Shown here: in pieces, positions 27,252-34,997 of the stretch
Position numbering within the stretch: position 1 is the stretch's first letter
Layout: the number at the start of each line of letters is the position of its first letter
The notes under the pieces: generated by a model
The model's database searches: none
The model's input: the letters and a program-made list of their open reading frames with translations, nothing else
What the model was told of the DNA's origin: nothing
Position numbers and translations under genes: made by a program
Assembly (NCBI RefSeq): GCF_003149535.1
Contig: NZ_QGDB01000005.1
Coordinates: 186,001-250,000 of the forward strand
From: Falsochrobactrum shanghaiense
Lineage (GTDB): Bacteria; Pseudomonadota; Alphaproteobacteria; Rhizobiales; Rhizobiaceae
DNA length: 64,000 nucleotides
Reading direction: 5' to 3'

Positions 27252-27851
27252 TCAGAATGGATTCCAGGTCGGAGCGGCTGAAAGCTTCAGATAACCGATG
27301 TTTATCCCAAGCCTCGCACCAACACCGGTCCGGATGGGAACAAGCATGATATTCTGTCGCTTGAGCACATTAAAGCCAACCCCTGCGATGATATAAGCCG
27401 ATCCCGCAACCCCCGCATAACGGCCATAAAGATTCTGCACGTCATCGAGATTATAGACCAGCATCATGACGCGCGAACCCTGCCCGCCAAAGTCCCATCC
27501 CAGCGACGGGCCCTGCCAGAACGTCTTATGATCACCGGCATTCTTGGTATAAAGAGTGCCTTCCCCGTAAGTCAGGCCGCCGATGAAGGCACCGGACCCC
27601 TCTTCACCGAGAATATATCCGTTCGGCAGCCCGAAGCTTTGAAATGCCTTTTCGACGGCACTGGCAATACCGCCCGAAGTCGATCCAAAGAAGCGGTGTC
27701 CCGATTCAACGATTTCCTCTGCGGTATATGTATTGCTCTGAGCCTGCGCGCGCGGCGGCGCGATAAGGATGGAAGTCAGCAAGACTGCGAAAACCGCCAG
27801 CAGGGAGGCTGCCTTGCGGATTCCTGATTGCGACAGCGATGGTATGGCCAT
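27252..27851 (-). CDS. eipA: EipA, envelope integrity protein (DUF1134)
   Basis: A 199-residue periplasmic protein matching DUF1134/EipA. A signal peptide covers about residues 1-37 (hydrophobic core SLLAVFAVLLTSILIA, then APPRAQAQ). The mature domain shows the family sequence with FFGSTSGGIASAVEKAF, NGYILGEEGSGAFIGGL and YGEGTLYTK. In Brucella abortus EipA is needed for envelope stress resistance and virulence and is reported to be controlled by CtrA. The gene lies 310 bases from chpT, divergently, which fits that control. Confidence 0.9.
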   Translation of the reverse strand: MAIPSLSQSGIRKAASLLAVFAVLLTSILIAPPRAQAQSNTYTAEEIVESGHRFFGSTSGGIASAVEKAFQSFGLPNGYILGEEGSGAFIGGLTYGEGTLYTKNAGDHKTFWQGPSLGWDFGGQGSRVMMLVYNLDDVQNLYGRYAGVAGSAYIIAGVGFNVLKRQNIMLVPIRTGVGARLGINIGYLKLSAAPTWNPF

Positions 27852-27948
27852 TTATAAAATTCCTTTTGCCTACCAGCTTCTCTGTCCGACGCCCTGTTAA
27901 AAAAGTCCGACTGCGTTTCTTGTGACGCTTCCGACGAATCGCGTCTAT

Positions 27949-27963
27949 TTAAGCGCTAATTTA
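27949..27963. promoter_or_regulatory. CtrA-like box in the eipA/chpT intergenic region
   Basis: TTAA-gcgctaa-TTTA has the seven-base spacing of the CtrA consensus TTAA-N7-TTAA with one mismatch in the second half. It lies 98-112 bases upstream of the eipA start and about 200 bases upstream of chpT. Confidence 0.5.
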
Positions 27964-28162
27964 TTGTCTAAATGTTTAAGTTTTGAAATTGGCTTTAGGA
28001 AGGCAGCGAAAACAGCTTTGTTGCGGCAAGCGAATCTGCCGTGTATCCAGATTGTCGATATTTCGGACGATTCGCCCGGCAGCTGCGTAAACCCTCAACC
28101 CGGAATCGGCGAGGGATAAATTATGCGGCAAATTTAAATTGTTATCGCACTGGAGAACCACC

Positions 28163-28792
28163 ATGTCATTGCCAGTCACCCTTTCCGCACTCGACCTCGG
28201 CGCGCTTTTATGCAGCCGGATCTGCCACGACATTATCTCGCCGGTAGGCGCGATCAATAATGGTCTGGAGTTGCTGGAAGAAGGCGGGGCCGACGAAGAC
28301 GCAATGGACCTGATCAAGTCGAGCGCGCGCAATGCGTCGGCCCGGCTCCAGTTTGCCCGCATTGCTTTTGGCGCTGCGGGTTCCGCAGGCGTTCAGATCG
28401 ATACCGGTGACGCACAGCACGTCGCCACTGAATATTTCAAGAATGAAAAAGCCGAACTGACATGGGATGGACCCCGCGTCCTTCTGCCCAAAAACAAGGT
28501 CAAGCTGCTTCTCAACCTCATCCTGATCGGCAATGCGGCCATTCCGCGAGGCGGTTCACTGACTGTCCGCATCGAGGATGGTGACAGCGAGCCCCGCTTC
28601 ATCATCACTGCCAAGGGCCGCATGTTGCGCGTGCCGCCAAAATTCCTCGAACTGCATTCGGGCGCCATGCCGGAAGAGCCGATTGATGCGCATTCCGTCC
28701 AGCCTTACTACACCCTCCTGCTTGCTCAGGACGCGGGCATGACAATCTCGATTCATGCAACCGCTGAAGATATTGTGTTCTCGGCTCAATAG
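28163..28792 (+). CDS. chpT: ChpT, histidine phosphotransferase of the CtrA relay
   Basis: A 209-residue phosphotransferase that passes phosphate from CckA to CtrA (and to CpdR). The HisKA-like dimer domain carries the phospho-acceptor His22 in RICHDIISPVGAINNGLELL; a degenerate HATPase-like domain follows (about 110-205). Length and motif fit ChpT of Caulobacter and Brucella. I start at the ATG of MSLPVTL, with ggagaa six bases upstream; a TTG earlier in the frame is unlikely. It faces ctrA across a shared terminator, so the two are convergent neighbours. Confidence 0.93.
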   Translation: MSLPVTLSALDLGALLCSRICHDIISPVGAINNGLELLEEGGADEDAMDLIKSSARNASARLQFARIAFGAAGSAGVQIDTGDAQHVATEYFKNEKAELTWDGPRVLLPKNKVKLLLNLILIGNAAIPRGGSLTVRIEDGDSEPRFIITAKGRMLRVPPKFLELHSGAMPEEPIDAHSVQPYYTLLLAQDAGMTISIHATAEDIVFSAQ

Positions 28793-28831
28793 CCGCTTTG
28801 GCCCGGCCAGATCAAAATATCTTCCAAAAGC

Positions 28832-28857
28832 AAAAGCTCCGCCATGGCGGAGCTTTT
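28832..28857. terminator. Bidirectional terminator between chpT and ctrA
   Basis: A 26-base perfect palindrome, with arms aaaagctccgcc and ggcggagctttt, lying 39 bases after the chpT stop and 22 bases after the ctrA stop. T-runs occur on both strands. Confidence 0.9.
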
Positions 28858-28879
28858 ATATTCAGACAGGCTGTGTGCT

Positions 28880-29581
28880 TTACGCGCTTTCGCGCAATTC
28901 GCTGCCATCGGGCTCGCGCAGCACGTAACCACGGCCCCAGACCGTTTCGATGAAGCTCTGGCTGCCGGAAGCCGCATCAAGCTTCTTGCGCAGCTTGCAG
29001 ATGAAGACGTCGATGATCTTCAGCTCCGGCTCATCCATCCCGCCATAGAGGTGATTGAGGAACATTTCCTTGGTGAGCGTGGTGCCCTTGCGCAAGGAGA
29101 GCAGCTCAAGCATCTGGTATTCCTTGCCGGTCAGATGCACGCGCTGGCCGGCAACTTCGACCGTCTTGGCATCAAGATTGACCACCAGATCGCCGGTCGT
29201 AATGACGGATTGTGCATGCCCCTTGGAACGGCGGACGATCGCATGGATGCGCGCAATCAGCTCGTCCTTGTGGAATGGCTTGGTCATATAGTCGTCTGCA
29301 CCGAAACCAAGCCCGCGAACCTTGTCCTCGATACCGGCCATGCCGGACAGGATAAGGATCGGCGTCTTGACCTTGGACAAACGCAAGGTGCGCAGAACTT
29401 CATAGCCCGACATGTCCGGCAGGTTCAGATCCAGCAAAATGATGTCATAATCATAAAGCTTGCCGAGATCGATACCCTCTTCGCCCAGATCCGTCGTGTA
29501 AACGTTGAAGCTCTCCGACTTGAGCATCAATTCGATACTTTGTGCGATAGCACTGTCATCTTCAATTAAAAGGACGCGCAT
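28880..29581 (-). CDS. ctrA: CtrA, cell-cycle master response regulator
   Basis: A 233-residue OmpR-type response regulator that controls division, DNA replication and envelope genes in alphaproteobacteria. The receiver domain covers residues 1-120, with D51 as phospho-acceptor ([11 protein letters not shown]), and the winged-helix DNA-binding domain covers 130-230 ([32 protein letters not shown]). The C-terminus reads GSELRESA, whereas Caulobacter CtrA ends in a ClpXP-type Ala-Ala degron, so degradation may differ. The upstream 520 bases hold five GANTC sites and a CtrA-like box. Confidence 0.97.
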   Translation of the reverse strand: MRVLLIEDDSAIAQSIELMLKSESFNVYTTDLGEEGIDLGKLYDYDIILLDLNLPDMSGYEVLRTLRLSKVKTPILILSGMAGIEDKVRGLGFGADDYMTKPFHKDELIARIHAIVRRSKGHAQSVITTGDLVVNLDAKTVEVAGQRVHLTGKEYQMLELLSLRKGTTLTKEMFLNHLYGGMDEPELKIIDVFICKLRKKLDAASGSQSFIETVWGRGYVLREPDGSELRESA

Positions 29582-29680
29582 ATCTTATCCCCTTTCCGCC
29601 GCTGACCATATCCCTCACGGCAGCACACGGAACTGTCGTTGCCATAGCATGAAGGTGCCTGCAAATGGTTAACAAAATAT

Positions 29681-29812
29681 GATTCCTGTTGGCAAGCATA
29701 ATTCTAACCGTATTAGAAAAAACTTATACCTGCTTGAATCACCTGATTATTCTGATCCACTAAACTCCAACATGTCACTTTAAGAATCCTCTCTAAGTGA
29801 TTCATTAGACTC
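29681..29812. promoter_or_regulatory. Cluster of five GANTC methylation sites upstream of ctrA
   Basis: GANTC, the target of the cell-cycle methyltransferase CcrM, occurs at 29681, 29736, 29784, 29799 and 29808. By chance about 0.5 would be expected in 132 bases. The region lies 100-230 bases upstream of the ctrA start codon, where its promoters should be. In Caulobacter a single site at ctrA P1 makes transcription methylation-dependent. Confidence 0.6.
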
Positions 29813-29846
29813 TGGCTTTCACCTGTTGCTCAAAAACCACAGAGAG

Positions 29847-29861
29847 TTTACCGAGCCTTAA
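29847..29861. promoter_or_regulatory. CtrA-like box between ctrA and fliJ
   Basis: TTTA-ccgagcc-TTAA has the exact seven-base spacing and one mismatch to TTAA-N7-TTAA. It lies 266-280 bases upstream of ctrA and 245 bases upstream of the fliJ-like gene. It may serve ctrA autoregulation or the divergent gene. Confidence 0.5.
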
Positions 29862-30105
29862 GTCCTGACCCGTATGATTAACGTTGCCGGTAAAGGAATG
29901 GTTACCAAACGCGCGAAATCTTAACTTTCTGTTTCGCTTACGAAGGCCATTCTCATATTTGGCGGCAATGCCCATGGCCCCAAAAGGCCGGCATTGCAGG
30001 GGTTTTGACGGCAAGACAGCCAGAAAACTGGCGGCGTCGCGCCTGTTAATAAAGTCGGGGGAACGCCCCACGAGGAAGCTGGTTGGTGTTCAAGGAGTAT
30101 TGCGT

Positions 30106-30495
30106 ATGAAGCCACGGGAAAGCCTAGTCAGGCTGAAACTGTTTCAGGTGAAGGAAAAACGCCGTCAGCTGGGCCAGCTTGACCTGATGATTGGCGAGTT
30201 CGAACGTATGGCGGGCGAGCTTGATGCTCAAATTACATCCGAAGAAAAGAAGGCGGGCATCACCGATACAACCCATTTCGCCTATCCGACCTTCGCAAAG
30301 GCCGCGCGCCAGCGGCGCGACAACCTTTTCGAATCAATTCGCGACCTGATCTTGCAAAAGGAAACGGCCGAAACCGAATTGACCCGCGCCGAAGACGATC
30401 TTGCAAAAGCCGAAGCGCTCGAAGGCCGCGACAGCACCAAGCTGCGCGAGACGACCGAACGCTCCGCAAACCAGCGTCGCGCAATGATTGGCTGA
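30106..30495 (+). CDS. fliJ: FliJ-like flagellar export protein
   Basis: A 129-residue protein, almost all charged alpha-helix (coiled coil about residues 5-125, with no membrane segment or signal), fitting the small FliJ family of flagellar type III export chaperones. In many alphaproteobacteria a gene of this kind lies next to ctrA in the divergent direction, as here, and flagellar genes are CtrA targets. FliJ recognition is by size, coiled-coil character and context, not by strong motifs. The ATG follows aaggag with an eight-base spacing. No other flagellar gene is in the window. Confidence 0.65.
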   Translation: MKPRESLVRLKLFQVKEKRRQLGQLDLMIGEFERMAGELDAQITSEEKKAGITDTTHFAYPTFAKAARQRRDNLFESIRDLILQKETAETELTRAEDDLAKAEALEGRDSTKLRETTERSANQRRAMIG

Positions 30496-30616
30496 TGACC
30501 CGTTTCAGGCGCCGCCTGCTGCCAGGTGGAGCCTGAAACCGACCCCGACGCCGGGCGGCTGATGTCATCAATTCTTGGTTTGCCTTTCTACCCGCCAAGG
30601 TAGTAGGAAAGATGCA

Positions 30617-31726
30617 ATGCAGAAGCGCGTGCCCCCCGAGCCGAAAACGACCTTCAGCTCAGTCACATTTACTCATCTGGCAAAACCGGTCCAATGGAGC
30701 CTGTTGCTGGCCCTGTCCCTGTTTCTGGTTTACCTCGGAGAAATGGCGGGCTTGCCTGCCGCCATTCTATTGGGGGCGATGCTGGCCGCCATTCTGATGG
30801 CTTCGCGTGAAAGCTCGATCCGCGTCCACCGCCACCTGACGCTTCTGGCTCAGGCAATCATCGGCCTGCTGATCGCCCGCGCCATGACGGTGGAGTTCTT
30901 CGCCAGCATGGGGCAGCACCTGCCCGTCATTTTCCTGTCGACCGGCTTTACACTTCTTGCCAGCACGATGATTGGCTATTTTCTGGCGCGCTTCAGGATC
31001 GTGTCAGGAACCACCGCCGTATGGGGGATTTCTCCCGGCGCGGCAGCGGCCATGACGCTGATGGCTGATTCCTTTGGAGCCGATGCGCGGCTGGTCGCTT
31101 TCATGCAATATTTGCGCGTGGTTCTGGTGGTAACCGTCGCATCGCTGGTCGTGATGTATGCAACCGGGACGCAAACCGCAGCCCCCGCAGCGATAGAATG
31201 GTTTCCACCCATCAACTGGCCTGCCCTGCTCCCGACCCTTGCCGTGATCATTTGCGGCGCCTTTCTGGGCGACCTGTCGCGAATTCCCACCGGCGCCATG
31301 CTGATACCGCTGGCGCTCGGCGCCTTCTTGCAGGATATGGAACTGATGGTGCTCGACCTGCCGCCATGGCTGCTGGCGGTCAGCTACATACTGATTGGCT
31401 GGCGCATCGGGCTGGGTTTTTCGCGCGCAATCCTTGCCCATGCAGCCAGGGCATTTCCCGCTGTTCTTGCATCCACCTTGCTGCTGATTGCCATATGCGG
31501 GCTGTTTGGCGTGTTTTTAGGCTATCTGCTCGACCTTGATCCGCTGACCGCTTATCTCGCGACAAGCCCCGGCGGGGCGGATACGGTGGCGATCATCGCC
31601 GCATCGAGTGATGTCGATCTGCCCTTCGTTATCGCACTGCAGACAAGCCGCTTTTTTATCGTGCTGCTCGCAGGGCCCGCGATTGCCCGTTTTATCGCCT
31701 CACGCATTCAGAAACAGATAAAATAA
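30617..31726 (+). CDS. AbrB family inner-membrane protein
   Basis: A 369-residue membrane protein of the COG3180 family (AbrB, putative regulator or transporter, also called ammonia-monooxygenase-like). About ten to twelve membrane segments lie in two repeated halves (GAMLAAI and GAFLGDLSRIPTGAMLIPLALGAFLQD mark each half; ATSPGGADTVAIIAA near residue 325). The ATG of MQKRVPP has aggaaa upstream; a frame with an ATG 42 bases earlier lacks a ribosome site. The function is not known: members have been proposed to regulate aidB in E. coli. Confidence 0.75.
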   Translation: MQKRVPPEPKTTFSSVTFTHLAKPVQWSLLLALSLFLVYLGEMAGLPAAILLGAMLAAILMASRESSIRVHRHLTLLAQAIIGLLIARAMTVEFFASMGQHLPVIFLSTGFTLLASTMIGYFLARFRIVSGTTAVWGISPGAAAAMTLMADSFGADARLVAFMQYLRVVLVVTVASLVVMYATGTQTAAPAAIEWFPPINWPALLPTLAVIICGAFLGDLSRIPTGAMLIPLALGAFLQDMELMVLDLPPWLLAVSYILIGWRIGLGFSRAILAHAARAFPAVLASTLLLIAICGLFGVFLGYLLDLDPLTAYLATSPGGADTVAIIAASSDVDLPFVIALQTSRFFIVLLAGPAIARFIASRIQKQIK

Positions 31727-31774
31727 AGCATTTCCAGCAAAAGTTTGAAACGGTTTTGCTGGAAATGCTCTTTT
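31727..31774 (+). terminator. Long hairpin terminator after the AbrB gene, repeat-like
   Basis: Arms agcatttccagcaaaa and ttttgctggaaatgct form a perfect 16-bp stem around an 11-base loop and are followed by ctttt. It starts at the AbrB stop codon. The layout (A-rich arm, gaaacgg loop, ttttgctgg) resembles the dispersed palindromes elsewhere in the window but with a different sequence. Confidence 0.75.
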
Positions 31775-31800
31775 AGCCTTAGTAATCGGGGCCTGAATAA

Positions 31801-32925
31801 TCAGGCCTTCCTGCCGTGGAAAGAGCTGATTACCTCGATGATCTTGTCCTGATCGGACTGCTCCAGATAGGGATGCATCGGCAGGCTGAGGATACGCGAG
31901 GGCAGGCTTTCGGAAACCGGCAGGCCGCCCGGCGCAACCGGATAATGCTTGTAGGCTGTCTGCAAGTGCAACGGCTTCACATAATAGATAACCGATGGAA
32001 TGCCCTCTGCCTGCAAATGCGCCTTCAATTCATCGCGACGTTCGCTTTCAATCGAATATTGCGCCCAGGCAGAACGATTGCCGGCTGGCAGCAAAGGCAC
32101 TTTCACAACCTCTTTCAGACCTTCATTGTAGCGCTTGGCGATGCGATCGCGCGCCTCCATCTCATCTTCAAGAATGGCAAGCTTTTCAAGCAGGACTGCG
32201 GCCTGAATCGTATCGAGACGCGAATTGATGCCAATGCGTACATTGTCATATTGTGTTTCACCCTTGCCATGAAACAGCACCGAGCGCAGCGTGTCCGCCA
32301 GTTCCGCATCATTGGTGAACATCGCACCGCCATCGCCATAGCAGCCGAGCGGTTTGGCCGGATAAAAGCTTGTTGCGCCCACATGGCCGAATGCGCCGCA
32401 CATGACATTATCGCGCTTGCCGCCGATGGATTGCGCCGCATCCTCGATAATGAACAGGCCCTCGCGCTCGGCAATGGCCGTAATGCGATTGTAATCGGCA
32501 GCCAGACCGAACAGATCGACCGGAATGATTGCCTTCGGCTCCAGACGGCCTTCCTTGCGGATTGCGGCAATAGCCTCTTCAAGCTGGCCGACATTGAGAT
32601 TGTAACTATCGGGATCGACATCGATAAAGACCGGCTCCGCCCCCACAAGGGCGACGACTTCGGCGGTTGCCGCAAAGGTGAAAGACGGGCAGAAAACCGC
32701 ATGTCCGGGACCGATACCGCGCGCCATGAGCGGCATCTGCAAGGCATCGGTGCCGTTGGCGCAGGCGATCACATGCTCGACGCCCAGATATTCACCCAGC
32801 TTCTGTTCAAACTCGGCCACTTCCGGGCCCAGAATATAGCGCCCGCCCGCAACGACCTTGGAAATGGCGGCATTGAGGCGGTCTTCGATACGTGCGCGCT
32901 GCGCTCCAAGATCAATAAACTGCAT
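31801..32925 (-). CDS. gnnB: PLP-dependent sugar-nucleotide aminotransferase, probable GnnB
   Basis: A 374-residue aminotransferase of the DegT/DnrJ/EryC1/StrS family. The PLP lysine is K191 (SFYPAKPLGCYGDGG) and the conserved acidic pair is E161-D162 (IIEDAAQSIGG). I start at the ATG of MQFIDLG, with ggag five bases upstream. It follows an oxidoreductase gene of the Gfo/Idh/MocA family. Together they match GnnA/GnnB, which convert UDP-GlcNAc into UDP-GlcNAc3N for 2,3-diaminoglucose lipid A, the lipid A type of Brucella. WbpE-like O-antigen enzymes are the alternative; the other genes of that pathway are absent here. Confidence 0.75.
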   Translation of the reverse strand: MQFIDLGAQRARIEDRLNAAISKVVAGGRYILGPEVAEFEQKLGEYLGVEHVIACANGTDALQMPLMARGIGPGHAVFCPSFTFAATAEVVALVGAEPVFIDVDPDSYNLNVGQLEEAIAAIRKEGRLEPKAIIPVDLFGLAADYNRITAIAEREGLFIIEDAAQSIGGKRDNVMCGAFGHVGATSFYPAKPLGCYGDGGAMFTNDAELADTLRSVLFHGKGETQYDNVRIGINSRLDTIQAAVLLEKLAILEDEMEARDRIAKRYNEGLKEVVKVPLLPAGNRSAWAQYSIESERRDELKAHLQAEGIPSVIYYVKPLHLQTAYKHYPVAPGGLPVSESLPSRILSLPMHPYLEQSDQDKIIEVISSFHGRKA

Positions 32926-33073
32926 GTTGGCTCCAATAAACCTGCTCCGCACAAAATTGCGTGCGAATCCTTAGCGATCTATGTATTCGCTTCCGCCCCT
33001 CCCTGCCATGGCCGGAGCGTTCAAAGTTTTGCGAGATTTGTAACACCGCTTTACGGAAAACGCCGCAAACGGA

Positions 33074-34030
33074 TTATTTCGGATGCCGCACAGTGCCTTC
33101 GGTCAAAATGCGCAAGACGCTGATCGCTTCCTTGCCATCGGTTCGCGGCGTCTGCCGTGTCTCGATGCAATGCAGGAAATGTTCAAGCTCGCGCGTCAGC
33201 GGCATGCCTTCCTCAACGGGAACATAGTCCGGCTCGACCGATTTGAAAGCCCATCCTTCGCCCTCGCGCCATACCTGATGGCGATAAAGCGCCAGCTTGC
33301 GATCCCACGGCTCGCCATCATCGAAGACCGCCATGGCCTGACTGCCGACGACACTCAGGCGGCGTTCGCGATATGCATTGAGCCTTGAGGCAAAAAGATG
33401 GCCGCGAATGCCGTTGGGAAATTCCATATGCAGATGGGCAAAATCGCTCAAATGACCGAGAATAGCAGTCCCTTCACCGCGAATGACGGAAGGCTCCTCC
33501 CCTGCAATGGCAAGGATCATTGAAAGGTCGTGCGGTGCCAGATCCCACAATGCGTCATTTTCCGTGTGGAATTTGCCAAGCCCCACCCGGTGCGAGTGTA
33601 TATAGCGGACATCGCCAAGCTCGCCGCTTTTGACCATATCCAGCAGCTTCTCAAAGGCTGGATGGAAACGAAGAATATGCCCGACCATGAAAACGCGCTT
33701 GTTCTCAAGCGCCATTTTCACTTCCGTTTCGGCATCGGCCATTTCAAGTGCGATCGGCTTTTCGACCAGCACGTCCTTGCCGTTTTTCATGGCTTCCATC
33801 GCATAGCGCGCGTGAAACTGCGGCGGCAGCGCGAGGACGATGCCATCTATGCCCGGATGGGTGAACAATTCATCGACCGGAATGTCGGGAACGCCAAACT
33901 CGGCAGCGAATCGCTGTGCATTTTCCGCCTTGGCGTCAGAAACAGCCTGAAGTGCACCCAGGCTCTTCAGGGTACGAATATGGTTGCCGCCCCAATAGCC
34001 GCAACCCAAAACCGCAATACGAGGTGCCAT
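33074..34030 (-). CDS. gnnA: Gfo/Idh/MocA family oxidoreductase, probable GnnA
   Basis: A 318-residue NAD(P)-dependent oxidoreductase. The N-terminal Rossmann motif is VLGCGYWGGNHIRTLKSLG (about residues 7-25), followed by VEKPIALEMADAE (about 94, typical EKP motif) and a C-terminal alpha/beta domain. The pair with the downstream aminotransferase suggests oxidation of UDP-GlcNAc at C3 (GnnA). The gap between the two genes is 148 bases, larger than for a tight operon, so an extra promoter is possible. The upstream ATG is the best start in the frame. Confidence 0.75.
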   Translation of the reverse strand: MAPRIAVLGCGYWGGNHIRTLKSLGALQAVSDAKAENAQRFAAEFGVPDIPVDELFTHPGIDGIVLALPPQFHARYAMEAMKNGKDVLVEKPIALEMADAETEVKMALENKRVFMVGHILRFHPAFEKLLDMVKSGELGDVRYIHSHRVGLGKFHTENDALWDLAPHDLSMILAIAGEEPSVIRGEGTAILGHLSDFAHLHMEFPNGIRGHLFASRLNAYRERRLSVVGSQAMAVFDDGEPWDRKLALYRHQVWREGEGWAFKSVEPDYVPVEEGMPLTRELEHFLHCIETRQTPRTDGKEAISVLRILTEGTVRHPK

Positions 34031-34212
34031 AAAACTAAGCCTTTGCTTTCCGTATGTTACTTATCGAGGCAAATCGTGGAAAACAAGTCGGAACCTGTGC
34101 GAAGAGTGCTTGACAGGGTTTCATTCCCCCAATATACCGCCGCCATCCTTGCAGGATCGTTTGTGGATACAAGCGAGCGGCAGCACAATGCCATTAAGGC
34201 GTGCAGAGGAAT

Positions 34213-34289
34213 GGCGGAGTAGCTCAGTAGGTTAGAGCAGAGGAATCATAATCCTTGTGTCGGCGGTTCGAATCCGTCCTCCGCTACCA
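34213..34289 (+). tRNA. tRNA-Met (CAT), elongator type
   Basis: A 77-base cloverleaf. The acceptor stem ggcggag pairs with ctccgct (one G-U at the first pair); the D-arm gctc...gagc, the anticodon stem gagga/tcctt with loop atcataa, and the T-arm cggcg-gttcgaat-ccgtc follow. The anticodon is CAT. The first base pair is G-U rather than the C-A mismatch of initiator tRNA, and the anticodon stem lacks the three G-C pairs of initiator tRNA, so it is elongator Met; Ile-CAT is the less likely alternative. CCA is encoded. Confidence 0.9.
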
Positions 34290-34560
34290 TCTCCTTTTCC
34301 CAATTCGTTCAAAATAGTTCGCCAGCCCTCTATGTGTGGCGTGGTGTAAGCTTTGGCAAAATAAACAGAAATCGCTAACGCCGTCGCTGTCCCCCCCTCT
34401 ATATAGCTGAAGCCTTGAGAGACCCCGAAATGCCCTGAACCGATTGAAGCTATCGTGGCTGCGGAAGCGCAATTCGCAAGCCTGACTGGATTACGGCCGT
34501 TTCACGTATTATATCGCCTGTACAAGCCATTCTATCGGCCTGGAGAAAAGTTGGCGCAAT

Positions 34561-34980
34561 ATGACCGTTCTTATCAATCAACCCCATCCATCCATTGACA
34601 AGGCATCCATCGGCAAGCTCATCGACACTTTTTATGCAAGAGCCCGCGAGGATGATGTCATCGGCCCGATCTTCAAGGAAGCGGTCCATGACTGGGATCA
34701 TCATATTGCTCGCATCAGCGAGTTCTGGTCATCGGTTATATTGAAAACAGGCAGCTATGATGGGCGTCCCTTGCCGCCGCATCTGGCGCTTCGCCTGAAG
34801 AATGAGCATTTCGACCGCTGGCTGGAATTGTTCGAGCGGACTGCGCGCGAGCTGTTTCCCCCGGAAGCTGCAATTATTTTCATCGACCGCGCGCGCCGGA
34901 TCGCCGACAGCTTCGAAATGGCGATTGCCACGCAATCAGGACAGATTGCAGGCCCCCGCCATTCGCGCCGCCCCCTCTAA
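34561..34980 (+). CDS. Group III truncated haemoglobin
   Basis: A 139-residue globin of the group III (TrHbP) class. The B-helix motif TFYARAREDDVIGPIF shows the F-Y pair (about residues 24-25), and the proximal F8 histidine is in LKNEHFDRWLELF (about 82). The 2-on-2 globin fold binds haem and probably handles oxygen or nitric oxide. It stands alone between tRNA-Met and the ocd operon; a ribosome site ggagaaaa lies 13 bases upstream. No nitric-oxide regulator box is obvious in the 270 bases before it. Confidence 0.88.
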   Translation: MTVLINQPHPSIDKASIGKLIDTFYARAREDDVIGPIFKEAVHDWDHHIARISEFWSSVILKTGSYDGRPLPPHLALRLKNEHFDRWLELFERTARELFPPEAAIIFIDRARRIADSFEMAIATQSGQIAGPRHSRRPL

Positions 34981-34997
34981 ATGCTCTGGCCCGCCGC

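Noticed and set aside
31816-33123. A 435-codon open frame on the plus strand
   Set aside because: Antisense to the aminotransferase gene with its PLP lysine motif; the frame lacks any recognisable domain.
34213-34289. Initiator tRNA-fMet or tRNA-Ile(CAT)
   Set aside because: It lacks the C-A first-pair mismatch and the three G-C pairs in the anticodon stem of initiator tRNA, and its body is unlike the Ile-CAT type.
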